A DNA stretch of 16,040 nt from Parvibacillus sp035426385 (GCA_035426385.1 DAOLZQ010000061.1:1-16040); one strand, 5' to 3'. Numbered from the stretch's first letter, positions 6,146-14,950 are shown. Notes: generated by a model not told the origin, from the sequence alone. Made by a program: numbers and translations.

Positions 6146-7569
6146 TTTCTCACGCGACTACTGTCCAACTTTAGCGCAACCCCTATAAGCACCGTAAAGC
6201 CCAATAGTGAAGAACCACCGTAGCTCAGAAATGGTAAGGGAATACCGATGATCGGAATTAAACCCATAGTCATACCAATATTTATTATGAAGTGAAAAAA
6301 TAGTATTCCGGCTACACCCCAAATGTAATTTCTGGAAAAGTTAAGCCGCTGCCTTTCTGCCAACAGTGTGAGTCTGAGGATTAAAAATAAATACAACCCA
6401 ATCACGGCAAAAGCACCAATAAATCCGTGCTCCTCACCAATGGTACAAAAAATAAAATCGGTGACCTGTGCGGGCACATAATTGAGTTTTGTCATCGTAC
6501 CTGCCATAAATCCCTTGCCTGTCAATTGTCCCGAGCCTATAGCCATCTTGGACTGCAACACATTGTACAGTGCACCTCTTGGATCACATCGCTCCGGATG
6601 AAGCCATACATTGATACGTTCCTGCTGATGCTTTTCCAATACATTCTGAAACACAAATTCTGACCCCCAAGAAAGTAACGAGCTGAGCAAAATTAGTGGC
6701 AAAACAAATAAGACCAGTTGGTACTTTTTGATCACGTAATTAAATACTATCAGTCCAAGTGTGATTACACCGCCTCCAATAAGTACATAATTAACCAGTC
6801 CCTCGTGTATGCCATATATTCCTGCGGCAAATAAAATAATCAGAGCCAAGATAGTCCATCCACGCTGTTTTATCTGAAGCGCAAAAGCAGTACTTGCCAT
6901 GAACAGTATTAAAAATAGAGTGTACTGAAATCCAAAATAAAGTGAACTGATAAATAGCCCTATAAAGGATAAAGCAATTACATATAAATTGGGATTTAAT
7001 CCCTCCCTAAACATGACAATGAAGAAAGAAAAAAATACGAGTGCCGAACCGGCGTCGGGCTGAAACATAATCAGTACCGGCGGTATCATCACCATACTGA
7101 TGGCTATCATCGCCGATCGCGGCTCAGATAATTTAATTTTATAATTACTCAATAGATCGGCGAGTGCAAGACTAGTACCAAACTTGGCAATCTCGGCAGG
7201 CTGGAAAGAGAAAAATCCCATACTAAACCACGCCCGCTGACCATTGATTACTTTTCCAAAAAAGATAACGAGAATCAATAATACAAGGCCTAGAATATAA
7301 AAGCCATTAGAAAATGTTCGCCACACTTTACTATTAGAAACCAAGATAAAAAATAATACAAAGAAGGAAAGTGCTATAAATATTAATTGTCTTCCGGCAT
7401 TGTACTCCATACTTACCAGAGGCGGTTTCGTTACCGGATTGTAACTCACCGCATATATCATAAACCAACCGATGGTGACTAAAGCCAGATAGATGGATAG
7501 TATAATCCAGTCTATCTTACCCTTTTCTACATTTTCGTACACTGCCATTACTGAGGGAATATTACCCAA
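6142..7569 (-). CDS. rodA: SEDS peptidoglycan polymerase RodA
   Basis: The 475-residue, polytopic membrane protein is RodA, the glycosyltransferase that polymerises lipid II during lateral wall growth with a class B PBP. Signatures are INGQRAWFSMGFFSFQPAEIAKF (around 108-130), FQPDAGSALVFF (169-180), GSGQLTGKGFMAGT (345-358), VTDFIFCTIGEEHGFIG (369-385, Asp371 matching the catalytic Asp of SEDS proteins) and NIGMTMGLIPIIGIPLPFLSYGGSS (430-454). It is longer than the roughly 370 residues of E. coli RodA, with hydrophobic segments between about 200 and 300 that I read as extra membrane helices. The start at 7569 may be seven codons too early; Met8 (MAVYEN) is an alternative. It lies 9 bp after the SPOR-like gene and overlaps tgt. 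No PBP2 gene is in the window. Confidence 0.96.
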   Translation of the reverse strand: MGNIPSVMAVYENVEKGKIDWIILSIYLALVTIGWFMIYAVSYNPVTKPPLVSMEYNAGRQLIFIALSFFVLFFILVSNSKVWRTFSNGFYILGLVLLILVIFFGKVINGQRAWFSMGFFSFQPAEIAKFGTSLALADLLSNYKIKLSEPRSAMIAISMVMIPPVLIMFQPDAGSALVFFSFFIVMFREGLNPNLYVIALSFIGLFISSLYFGFQYTLFLILFMASTAFALQIKQRGWTILALIILFAAGIYGIHEGLVNYVLIGGGVITLGLIVFNYVIKKYQLVLFVLPLILLSSLLSWGSEFVFQNVLEKHQQERINVWLHPERCDPRGALYNVLQSKMAIGSGQLTGKGFMAGTMTKLNYVPAQVTDFIFCTIGEEHGFIGAFAVIGLYLFLILRLTLLAERQRLNFSRNYIWGVAGILFFHFIINIGMTMGLIPIIGIPLPFLSYGGSSLLGFTVLIGVALKLDSSRVRK

Positions 7570-7578
7570 TATAGGAAT

Positions 7579-7959
7579 TTAGAGTAATAATCGTTTTTTA
7601 GCTTCTTCCACCACAAATATAGCTCCGGGATAAACCTTCCGAATAGCGAGGATATCGCTGAAAGCAGCCAACTTGGACTGATACGCACCTGCTTTCATAT
7701 AATAATAGGGTCCTTTCTGATGCCAATCAGTGACGATATCAAAATCAGACTTAAACTTTCTTATCTCCATCTCCATTGCCATTCGATCAGACATAACAGC
7801 GTACTGTATTCGGTAAACTTTCACCGTATTTACACGCTGTTCAGCAGCATTATAAGCATTTATACGGGTTGCACTTTCACTATCCATCCGAAATGATACT
7901 GTCTGAGCTGTACAGGCTGAAGACAAAAAAATTAATATATATGTGGTAAATATCCTCAT
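7579..7959 (-). CDS. Small secreted SPOR-like protein
   Basis: The 126-residue protein has a signal peptide (residues 1-18, cleavage probably before Gln19 in CTAQTV) and one short domain at about 46-118. The pattern VYRIQYAVMSDR, then a mid YYYMKAGAYQSKLAA and final VYPGAIFVVEE matches SPOR domains, which bind peptidoglycan stripped of stem peptides. A lipoprotein reading at Cys16 (LSSAC) is less likely because the -3 residue is poor. It sits 16 bp after deoC and 9 bp before rodA, so it is probably translated with the cell-wall polymerase. It carries no other domain; a role in wall growth or division is inferred. Confidence 0.75.
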   Translation of the reverse strand: MRIFTTYILIFLSSACTAQTVSFRMDSESATRINAYNAAEQRVNTVKVYRIQYAVMSDRMAMEMEIRKFKSDFDIVTDWHQKGPYYYMKAGAYQSKLAAFSDILAIRKVYPGAIFVVEEAKKRLLL

Positions 7960-7975
7960 CGCAGAGTGTAAAACG

Positions 7976-8626
7976 TCAGGTATTTGTCAAAAGTTTTTTA
8001 CTGGACGCGCCTATACGGTCTGCGCCGGAGGCTATCAATTCCTCAGCTTGTTCACGTGTCCTAATACCGCCACTTGCCTTTATCTTCACCTGAGGAGGCA
8101 AGAGCGCTCTAAGGCGAGCTATGGCTTCAGGAGTTACCGCTTCACCATAGGTGCCGGTGCTTGTCTTGATAAAATCGACTTCTTTAGCTACTCCTATTTT
8201 ACAGACCTGTGCTATTTCTTCTTCAGTAAGCAGATTGATCTCGATAATCCATTTGCATACGATATTCCTCATATGGCTTAGACGAGTCAGACTTTCAAAT
8301 TCGCTCATTACATAAGTCCAGTCACCGCTCTTCATTGCAGAAATTGGGGCCACTATATCCACCTCATCTACATTATCATCTACAGCTTTTTTGATTTCTT
8401 CTGCTTTTACTTGAGATAGACTATTCCCATAGGGAAAGTTGATCACGGTACACACTTTCACCGGATAATCTTCCAGTATTCGCGAACATTGCTGTACGAA
8501 GTAAGGCGGCACACACACCGAATAGGCATTGTATGTGATGGCATCACTGCAGAGTTGCTCTATTTGATCGCGGGTCGTGTCCGGCTTTAATAACGTAAGG
8601 TCGATGTAAGAATTGAGATTGGTCAC
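7976..8626 (-). CDS. deoC: Deoxyribose-phosphate aldolase
   Basis: This 216-residue class I aldolase splits 2-deoxyribose 5-phosphate into acetaldehyde and glyceraldehyde 3-phosphate in deoxynucleoside salvage. The Schiff-base lysine is Lys154 in FIKTSTG, with Asp90 (DEVDIV) and Lys183 (KASGGIRT) completing the catalytic triad known from E. coli DeoC. IDLTLLKP (8-15) is the usual N-terminal motif. The start is GTG at 8624-8626, giving MTNLNSYIDLTL, which fits the family; no in-frame ATG is better placed. It is first in the deoC / SPOR-like / rodA / tgt cluster. No other deo gene is in the window. Confidence 0.96.
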   Translation of the reverse strand: MTNLNSYIDLTLLKPDTTRDQIEQLCSDAITYNAYSVCVPPYFVQQCSRILEDYPVKVCTVINFPYGNSLSQVKAEEIKKAVDDNVDEVDIVAPISAMKSGDWTYVMSEFESLTRLSHMRNIVCKWIIEINLLTEEEIAQVCKIGVAKEVDFIKTSTGTYGEAVTPEAIARLRALLPPQVKIKASGGIRTREQAEELIASGADRIGASSKKLLTNT

Positions 8627-8639
8627 AATATTTTTTATG

Positions 8640-8681
8640 GGATTACAAGTGTAAAGATATAGATTTCATCAGCAGTAATCC
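8640..8681. promoter_or_regulatory. Inverted repeat around a possible deoC promoter
   Basis: A perfect 7-bp inverted repeat, GGATTAC (8640-8646) and GTAATCC (8675-8681), flanks a minus-strand TATCTTTA (8659 to 8652), which is one base off the TAnnTTTG -7 consensus and lies about 25 nt before the deoC start. No TTG is found at -33. An operator is possible but the spacing of 28 nt is large. Confidence 0.25.
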
Positions 8682-8769
8682 GACATTCAGTCACCAGTCG
8701 GCTAAAGAATTTATTGAAGAATAGTACATTCCTCTATACAGGTAACAGTTGTAACTGAATTAAATAATT

Positions 8770-9870
8770 TTAAAATAAAAATTTGCCATTTTCATAGATT
8801 ACTACGCCATCAGCCAGGATCTTACCTCCTTGGGTCATGTCAGTAATCATATCCCAGTGCAGTGTGCTTTCGTTCTTACCTCCTGCCTGCAGATAACTTT
8901 GGCCCACAGCCATATGCACCGATCCACCGATCTTTTCATCAAATAGTATATTTCGGGTCAACTTTCCGATACGATAATTGGTGCCTATGGCGGCTTCGCC
9001 AAATCGTCTTGCTCCCGGGATATTCATCGCTTCATTCAGCACTTCCCAATCATTGTCACAGCTCCAATCTGTGATGTAGCCGTCCTTGACTTGCAGTTCC
9101 ACATTATTCAGCGCATAACCCTGAAAGAGTGAAGGAAATGAAAAACGAATATTACCCTGTACGCTATCCTCCACCGGGCTGGTATAAACCTCACCCGAAG
9201 GCATATTCGTCTTACCATCAGAGTTGATCCAGGTCCGGCCTTTGGTATTGAAAGATATATTAAATCCGTTGCCGACATAGGTGAAGTTCTCATGGCTATT
9301 GAGGCGATCCACGATATGTTGCTGCGACTTTCCTAACTTCCGCCAATGATCCGCGGGCACTTCTTCGTCCAGATAGCAAGCATTCACTATAAAATCAGAA
9401 TGCTCTTTTAGACTCATTCCGGCAGACTTAGCCCCTTGCTCGGTAGGATACTGACATAGATTCCGCTTCAGCTCCCGGGTGGCTGTCCTTTTGAAGTATA
9501 TATTATTGGATTCGGCACGGCGGTCAGAAGCAATTGAGGCGATCTCCGGAGTAGCAAGACGAGCTTCTGTAGCTTCGAAAGGTGCCCTGATAACCAGATA
9601 ACCTTCAAACTCTCGCATAGCAAGCTCATATGTGGGCGACAGATAGCCGGCCTGAGCTGCGTGGCCCATTTTATTAAAATGCTCCACCTTTCCTTCAAAG
9701 TCAAAGATCACATCCATAACCACTCCGCGGACCATACACTGCTGATACAATTCAGTCACGAGAGGTTCAGCCAGTGTCGTTGTATTTACCAGCAGTCGCT
9801 CTCCAGCCTTTAATTCCATACAGTAGTCCAGGAGCAGTTCCGCATATTTAGTTATTACAGTCGCCCTCAT
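8770..9870 (-). CDS. M29 family metallo-aminopeptidase
   Basis: The 366-residue protein belongs to peptidase family M29 (aminopeptidase T / AmpS / PepS), cytosolic two-metal enzymes removing N-terminal residues from peptides. All expected metal-site residues are visible: Glu227 (PSGEVYTSP), Glu292 (GEAAIGTN), His319 and Tyr326 (GSVHMAVGQSY), and His338 and Asp340 (LHWDMITD). No signal peptide is present. Length is slightly under the roughly 400 residues typical of thermophile members. It is divergent from sufB and 143 bp upstream of deoC; a minus-strand TACATTTA (9901 to 9894), 23 nt before the start, is a possible -7 element. Substrate range cannot be inferred. Confidence 0.93.
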   Translation of the reverse strand: MRATVITKYAELLLDYCMELKAGERLLVNTTTLAEPLVTELYQQCMVRGVVMDVIFDFEGKVEHFNKMGHAAQAGYLSPTYELAMREFEGYLVIRAPFEATEARLATPEIASIASDRRAESNNIYFKRTATRELKRNLCQYPTEQGAKSAGMSLKEHSDFIVNACYLDEEVPADHWRKLGKSQQHIVDRLNSHENFTYVGNGFNISFNTKGRTWINSDGKTNMPSGEVYTSPVEDSVQGNIRFSFPSLFQGYALNNVELQVKDGYITDWSCDNDWEVLNEAMNIPGARRFGEAAIGTNYRIGKLTRNILFDEKIGGSVHMAVGQSYLQAGGKNESTLHWDMITDMTQGGKILADGVVIYENGKFLF

Positions 9871-10052
9871 ATATTATTACATTTTTATGCTGATAAATGT
9901 AGTAAATGTTATGATAATATTATGGAAAACAACTTAATGTACATGCTGCGGATTTAGTAGAAAATCTCAAGTTATACGTGCTTTCTATACATAAATTGTA
10001 TTTCATTGATTTAAAATATATTGCCAAAAGTTTGTTGTGCAAATTTTCCTTC

Positions 10053-10065
10053 CTCACTAAGTGAG
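10053..10065. promoter_or_regulatory. 13-bp dyad CTCACT-A-AGTGAG upstream of sufB
   Basis: Perfect 6-bp arms flank a single central A, 57 bp upstream of the proposed -33 box of the suf promoter. This is the form of a dimeric repressor or activator site. It resembles no Fur or IscR consensus I know, so the regulator is unknown. Confidence 0.35.
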
Positions 10066-10095
10066 CTGATGCATAACTAATTGGTGTTCAAAACT

Positions 10096-10122
10096 CTTTA
10101 TTTAGAACTATTATAAATAAAG
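10096..10122. promoter_or_regulatory. 9-bp inverted repeat touching the suf promoter
   Basis: CTTTATTTA (10096-10104) and TAAATAAAG (10114-10122) are perfect inverted arms separated by 9 nt. The right arm ends directly against the proposed TTG -33 element at 10123. The position suits an operator controlling the suf operon in response to iron or Fe-S demand, but that is inference; AT-rich DNA makes such repeats easier by chance. Confidence 0.4.
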
Positions 10123-10153
10123 TTGGTTATGTAAGCCAGAGCGAGTAATTTTG
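10123..10153 (+). promoter_or_regulatory. suf operon promoter (TTG-20 nt-TAATTTTG)
   Basis: TTG at 10123-10125 and TAATTTTG at 10146-10153, spaced by 20 nt, fit the Bacteroidota consensus TTG-(17 to 23)-TAnnTTTG exactly. The -7 box ends only 4 nt before the sufB ATG, so transcription would start at or next to the start codon and give a leaderless or nearly leaderless mRNA. Confidence 0.5.
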
Positions 10154-10157
10154 TGCC

Positions 10158-11606
10158 ATGCAAACTGATAGTGAAATATTAGATGACATTACCAATAGAG
10201 AATATGAATTTGGTTTTGTCACTCAGATCGAGACAGAATATGCCCCTAAGGGGCTAAATACAGACACCGTTCGCTTCATATCGGCCAAGAAAGAGGAGCC
10301 GCAGTGGCTGCTGGACTGGCGATTAAAAGCGTTGACTGATTTCGAAAATAAAGACAAAAATCCGGATTGGCAGAATTTCCCAATGCCAAAGATCGATTAC
10401 CAAGGCATCTCATACTATGCCGCTCCGACCAATACACCTAAGTATCAGAGTCTTGACGAGGTAGATCCGGAATTACTCCGGACCTTTGAAAAGCTGGGTA
10501 TTCCGCTTTCTGAGCGAAAGGCACTAGCCGGTGTGGCCGTCGATGTAGTATTTGACAGTGTATCGGTAACTACTACTTTCAAGCATCAACTGGAAGAAGT
10601 GGGCGTGATATTTTGCTCCATAAGTGAAGCTGTAAAAAATCATCCGGATCTGGTACAGAAATATTTAGGTAGTGTAGTGCCGGCGGGCGACAACCTGTTC
10701 AGCTCACTCAATAGCGCCGTTTTCTCTGATGGCTCTTTTGTTTACATTCCACCCGGCGTACGCTGTCCCATGGAACTTTCTACTTATTTCAGGATAAATG
10801 CCGAGAATACCGGCCAGTTTGAACGAACCCTCATCATCGCCGATGAAGGTAGTTATGTAAGCTATCTTGAAGGTTGCACTGCTCCTCGTAGAGACGAGAA
10901 TCAACTTCACGCTGCAGTAGTAGAGCTTATCGCAATGAAAGACGCTGAGATCAAATATTCTACCGTCCAGAACTGGTATCCGGGTGATAAGGATGGTAAG
11001 GGTGGGATTTTCAACTTCGTTACCAAAAGAGGTGCTTGTCGTGGTGCCAACTCAAAGATTAGCTGGACTCAGGTAGAGACCGGAGCTGCCATCACCTGGA
11101 AGTATCCAAGTGTGCTGCTGATAGGTGACAATTCGATCGGTGAGTTTTACTCGGTGGCTATTACCAAGAACAAACAGATCGCAGATACAGGTACAAAGAT
11201 GTATCATCTGGGTGCCAATACCCGTAGCAGGATCATCTCTAAAGGTATTTCAGCCGGAGAGGGTCAGAATAGCTATCGCGGTCTGGTGCATGTTGGTAAC
11301 AAGGCACACAAGGCGCGCAATTTTACACAATGCGATTCATTACTTATAGGTGACCGCTGCGGCGCGCATACATTTCCATATATTGATTCAAAAAATCCCT
11401 CTGCCATTATAGAGCACGAGGCAACTACCTCGAAAATTGGTGAGAATCAGATCTTTTATCTGAACGCCAGAGGTATAGATACAGAGAAGGCAGTCGCTCT
11501 GATAGTCAATGGATATGCAAGAGAAGTGCTCAATCAGTTACCAATGGAGTTTGCCATTGAGGCTCAAAAACTGCTTGCGCTTACACTTGAAGGAAGCGTA
11601 GGTTAA
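10158..11606 (+). CDS. sufB: Fe-S cluster scaffold protein SufB
   Basis: The 482-residue protein is SufB, core of the SufBC2D scaffold on which Fe-S clusters are built. It follows E. coli SufB closely along its length: ISAKKEEPQWLLDWRLKA (41-58), PPGVRCPMELSTYFRIN (198-214), SYVSYLEGCTAP (232-243, Cys240), SWTQVETGAAITWKYPS (302-318), GISAGEGQNSYRGLV (363-377), NFTQCDSLLIG (388-398, Cys392, equivalent to the essential E. coli Cys405) and EHEATTSKIGE (419-429). The chosen start gives the usual family N-terminus, so it is retained although the promoter lies almost on it. sufC starts 30 bp (or 51 bp) downstream. Confidence 0.98.
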   Translation: MQTDSEILDDITNREYEFGFVTQIETEYAPKGLNTDTVRFISAKKEEPQWLLDWRLKALTDFENKDKNPDWQNFPMPKIDYQGISYYAAPTNTPKYQSLDEVDPELLRTFEKLGIPLSERKALAGVAVDVVFDSVSVTTTFKHQLEEVGVIFCSISEAVKNHPDLVQKYLGSVVPAGDNLFSSLNSAVFSDGSFVYIPPGVRCPMELSTYFRINAENTGQFERTLIIADEGSYVSYLEGCTAPRRDENQLHAAVVELIAMKDAEIKYSTVQNWYPGDKDGKGGIFNFVTKRGACRGANSKISWTQVETGAAITWKYPSVLLIGDNSIGEFYSVAITKNKQIADTGTKMYHLGANTRSRIISKGISAGEGQNSYRGLVHVGNKAHKARNFTQCDSLLIGDRCGAHTFPYIDSKNPSAIIEHEATTSKIGENQIFYLNARGIDTEKAVALIVNGYAREVLNQLPMEFAIEAQKLLALTLEGSVG

Positions 11607-11636
11607 TCTATTAAGCAAATAAAAATATCCCGCGGG

Positions 11637-12431
11637 ATGTCAACTATATCAAACCATATGTTAGAAATAAAGAATTTACAAGCGTCTGTTCAGGGCAAAC
11701 CAATCCTGAAAGGAATCAACCTTACTATTAATGCAGGTGAAGTACACGCCATCATGGGCCCCAATGGCTCCGGCAAGAGTTCACTTGCTTCTGTCCTGGC
11801 AGGTAAAGAGGATTATGAGATCACCGGCGGCTCAGTCTTATTCGAAGGCAGAGATTTATTGGAACTAAGTCCTGAGGACCGGGCAAGAGAAGGTGTATTC
11901 ATGGCCTTTCAGTACCCTGTGGAAATACCCGGAGTATCAAATATTAATTTTCTCAAAACGGCACTAAATGAAATCCGCAATTATAAAGGCCTGCCGGAAA
12001 TAGCTGCGAAGGACTTTATGCAAATGACTAAAGAGATGCAAACCCTCGTCGAGTTTGACGCAAAGTTGGCTCGTCGCAACCTGAATGAAGGTTTCTCCGG
12101 AGGCGAAAAGAAAAGAAATGAAATATTTCAGTTAGCTATGTTGGACCCCAAACTAGCCATTCTGGATGAGACTGATTCCGGCCTCGATATTGATGCGCTC
12201 CGAATAGTAGCCAAAGGCGTAAATCGACTGCGCTCTAAGAATAATGCATTTGTGATGATCACACACTATCAGCGATTGTTGGATTATATCATCCCCGATT
12301 GCGTACATGTACTGGCAGATGGCCGCATTATCCGTTCCGGTGAAAAAGAACTTGCACTTGAGCTTGAAGAAAGAGGCTACGACTGGTTACTTAAGGAGAC
12401 AGCACCCGAATTAATCGCAAAAACAAAATAA
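11637..12431 (+). CDS. sufC: Fe-S assembly ATPase SufC
   Basis: The 264-residue ABC-type ATPase powers conformational change in the SufBCD scaffold; it has no membrane domain. Visible motifs are Walker A GPNGSGKSS (41-49), FQYPVEIPGVSN (91-102), ABC signature FSGGEKKR (153-160), Walker B LAILDE (173-178), D-loop SGLD (181-184) and the switch His210 in ITHYQR. The start at 11637 adds seven residues before MLEIKNLQ, which aligns with the E. coli SufC start MLSIKDL; Met8 at 11658 is therefore the more likely true start. Its stop codon shares one base with the sufD start (TAATG). Confidence 0.98.
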   Translation: MSTISNHMLEIKNLQASVQGKPILKGINLTINAGEVHAIMGPNGSGKSSLASVLAGKEDYEITGGSVLFEGRDLLELSPEDRAREGVFMAFQYPVEIPGVSNINFLKTALNEIRNYKGLPEIAAKDFMQMTKEMQTLVEFDAKLARRNLNEGFSGGEKKRNEIFQLAMLDPKLAILDETDSGLDIDALRIVAKGVNRLRSKNNAFVMITHYQRLLDYIIPDCVHVLADGRIIRSGEKELALELEERGYDWLLKETAPELIAKTK

Positions 12432-13714
12432 TGAGCATTGAAAGTAAAACCGAAAAATTAGGCATAGACTTAATTTTTCCGGATGATAGCGCTTATCGAA
12501 AGATAGCGGGAGAAAGGTTCATGCAGATGGGATTTCCAGATATCCATCAGGAAGACTGGCGCTTTACTAATCTCAAGCCCTATCTCAGCGGTTTTGACCA
12601 TTTCAATCCATTACCGGTGGTAAGTGATACATTTACTGACGAGGACAAAGCACTATTTAATACATCTTCACCTGAGGCGTATTTTATAGTACTGCACAAT
12701 ACTCGCCTGGATAGAACACATAGTGAATTACCCGATGGAGTAGTCATAGAACCTTACCAATATAGCGAGGCAGAGATAGAGGGTACCTCAGAGGAAGTTC
12801 GCGAGCGGTCACTTTTTCAGGCCAATGTAGCCTTACACTCTGGTGGAATTATAATTAGAATTAAGGAAAATATAAGTCTGGACAAACCGATACATGTCAT
12901 CCATCATTTTAGTGTAGATACACCGCATTTTGCATTTCCACGACACCGGATTATTGTAGAGAGGAATGCGATTGCATCAGTTATAGAATCGGTTCACTTT
13001 AGCAAGAGTATGGGAAATGTGTTTGAGATATGTCATACTTCGATTTCTATTGCAGAAAATGCAACATTCCAACATTTTTCATTACAGAATAGAATGACTG
13101 CCCATAAAGTCATCAATCAGATATATGCTACACAGGCTGAAGGATCGACCTACAGCAATTTTACTTTTAGTCTGTCTGAGGCTGACCTGATCAGAAACAA
13201 TCTAGATGTATATTCGCATGGTCCGCAGACGCATACCGACATGTATGGGCTTAACTTTACTGTGGGCGATCAACTGGTGGACAATCATACAGCAATGCAC
13301 CACTTACAGCCCGATTGTACGAGTAATGAATTGTACAGGGGTGTGCTTCGCGATACTTCGAAAGGAGTGTTTAACGGAAAGGTGTTTGTGCACCGGTTAG
13401 CTCAGCGAACAAATGCGTTCCAGAAAAATAACAATATGCTGCTCAGTGACAAGGCTATTGTCTTCGCAAAGCCTCAGTTGGAGATATTTGCAGATGACGT
13501 ACGCTGTAGCCACGGCTGTACCATTGGCCAATTCGATGATCAGGCTATGTTTTACCTGCAGAGCCGAGGAATAGGTTATGATTTGGCAAAAAACTTACTC
13601 GTCGAGGCATTTGCATTTGATATCACCAGTCGGATTTCCATTATTCCGTTAAAGAATTATCTAAATAAATTAATTCACGACAGGATGTTGGTCTCTGCGG
13701 AGCTGGATAATTAA
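12431..13714 (+). CDS. sufD: Fe-S assembly scaffold protein SufD
   Basis: The 427-residue SufD pairs with SufB and SufC in the cluster scaffold. The N-terminal half is divergent, as usual, with EDWRFTNLKPY (41-51) near the start. The C-terminal beta-helix is typical: DVYSHGPQTHTDMYGL (259-274), DNHTAMHHLQPDCTSNELYRGVL (284-306), NGKVFVHRLAQRTNAFQKNNNMLLS (315-339) and DDVRCSHGCTIGQFDDQAMFYLQSRGI (355-381), where His361 aligns with E. coli His360 at the SufB-SufD interface. It overlaps sufC by one base and lies 6 bp before sufS. Confidence 0.97.
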   Translation: MSIESKTEKLGIDLIFPDDSAYRKIAGERFMQMGFPDIHQEDWRFTNLKPYLSGFDHFNPLPVVSDTFTDEDKALFNTSSPEAYFIVLHNTRLDRTHSELPDGVVIEPYQYSEAEIEGTSEEVRERSLFQANVALHSGGIIIRIKENISLDKPIHVIHHFSVDTPHFAFPRHRIIVERNAIASVIESVHFSKSMGNVFEICHTSISIAENATFQHFSLQNRMTAHKVINQIYATQAEGSTYSNFTFSLSEADLIRNNLDVYSHGPQTHTDMYGLNFTVGDQLVDNHTAMHHLQPDCTSNELYRGVLRDTSKGVFNGKVFVHRLAQRTNAFQKNNNMLLSDKAIVFAKPQLEIFADDVRCSHGCTIGQFDDQAMFYLQSRGIGYDLAKNLLVEAFAFDITSRISIIPLKNYLNKLIHDRMLVSAELDN

Positions 13715-13720
13715 TTTTAA

Positions 13721-14950
13721 ATGGCTTTGAGAGAACACATACAAGATATTCGTACTGAATTTCCTATACTGGATATAATGGTACACGGCCGCCCACTGGT
13801 ATACCTGGATAGTGCAGCTACATCTCAAAAACCAAAAGCAGTGCTGGATGCGCTTGACAAGTACTATACGCAATACAATAGCAATGTGCACCGTGGCGTG
13901 CATGAACTGAGCCAACAAGCTACTACAGCCTACGAAAATGCACGTCAGACAGTAGCTAATTTTATTAATGCAGAGCACGACCATGAGATAATATTCACCA
14001 GAGGCACTACTGAATCCATCAATCTTGTAGCCAGTTCTTATTGCAGGAAATATGTAAAGCCGGGTGATGCTATTCTGATCTCAGGCATGGAACATCATTC
14101 CAATATTGTACCCTGGCAAATAGCATGCGAACAGACGGGAGCGAATCTCAGAGTGATACCCATCGACGAACAAGGTGAATTAAAGTTGGAAACTCTGGAC
14201 GTCTTGCTCGATGCAGATGTCAAGTTGGTTGCTATTACCATGATCTCAAATACACTGGGCACTATCAATCCGGTAAAAGAAATAATCGCCAAAGCGCATC
14301 ATCTGAATATTCCTGTTTTGCTGGATGCCGCACAGGCTATTCAACATATGCCGGTGGATGTACAAGCACTTGACGTGGACTTCTTGGTCTTCTCAGGACA
14401 TAAGATGTACGGCCCAACCGGTATAGGCGTGTTGTATGGAAAATCAAAATGGCTAGATGCCATACCCCCCTATCAAGGAGGAGGTGATATGATCAAAAGT
14501 GTAACTTTTGCGCGGACGGTATATAATGAATTACCGTACAAATTTGAAGCCGGCACACCTGATATTGCCGGTGCTATCGGTCTGGCAGCAGCAATTGAGT
14601 TTATATCACAACTAGGTCTCGAAAATATTGCCGCTTACGAACAGGAATTGATACAATATGCTTACCAGGAACTACAGAATATTCCCGGACTTCGATTTAT
14701 TGGTGATTCAAAAAATCGGGCGGGTGCTATTTCATTTTTAATTGATGATTTACATCCCTACGATGTCGGCGAACTATTGGACAAGATGGGCGTAGCTGTA
14801 CGCACGGGTCATCACTGCACACAACCCATTATGGATCAATTTGGTATTCCTGGGACGGTGCGAGCTTCCTTTGCAGTGTACAATACTAAGTCCGAAATAG
14901 ATATACTGATCAAGAGTCTGCATCAGGCGATTAAAATGCTCAAAAATTAA
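13721..14950 (+). CDS. sufS: Cysteine desulfurase SufS
   Basis: The 409-residue PLP enzyme of the group II (SufS/CsdA) type releases sulfur from L-cysteine as a persulfide. PLP and active-site residues are visible: SNVHRGVHELS (54-64), GMEHHSNIVPW (122-132), LDAAQ with Asp202 and Gln205, the Schiff-base Lys228 in SGHKMYGPTGIG, and the persulfide Cys366 in RTGHHCTQP. Arg381 in VRASFAVYN probably binds the substrate carboxylate. It lies 6 bp after sufD and 8 bp before its partner sufE, which accepts the persulfide from Cys366. Confidence 0.98.
   Translation: MALREHIQDIRTEFPILDIMVHGRPLVYLDSAATSQKPKAVLDALDKYYTQYNSNVHRGVHELSQQATTAYENARQTVANFINAEHDHEIIFTRGTTESINLVASSYCRKYVKPGDAILISGMEHHSNIVPWQIACEQTGANLRVIPIDEQGELKLETLDVLLDADVKLVAITMISNTLGTINPVKEIIAKAHHLNIPVLLDAAQAIQHMPVDVQALDVDFLVFSGHKMYGPTGIGVLYGKSKWLDAIPPYQGGGDMIKSVTFARTVYNELPYKFEAGTPDIAGAIGLAAAIEFISQLGLENIAAYEQELIQYAYQELQNIPGLRFIGDSKNRAGAISFLIDDLHPYDVGELLDKMGVAVRTGHHCTQPIMDQFGIPGTVRASFAVYNTKSEIDILIKSLHQAIKMLKN

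Noticed and set aside
8746..8757. CAGTT/AACTG hairpin as aminopeptidase terminator
   Set aside because: The loop would be only 2 nt and no T-run follows on the minus strand.
13670..13984. 104-residue minus-strand frame across the sufD-sufS junction
   Set aside because: It overlaps two unambiguous genes on the opposite strand; low-complexity shadow of their codons.
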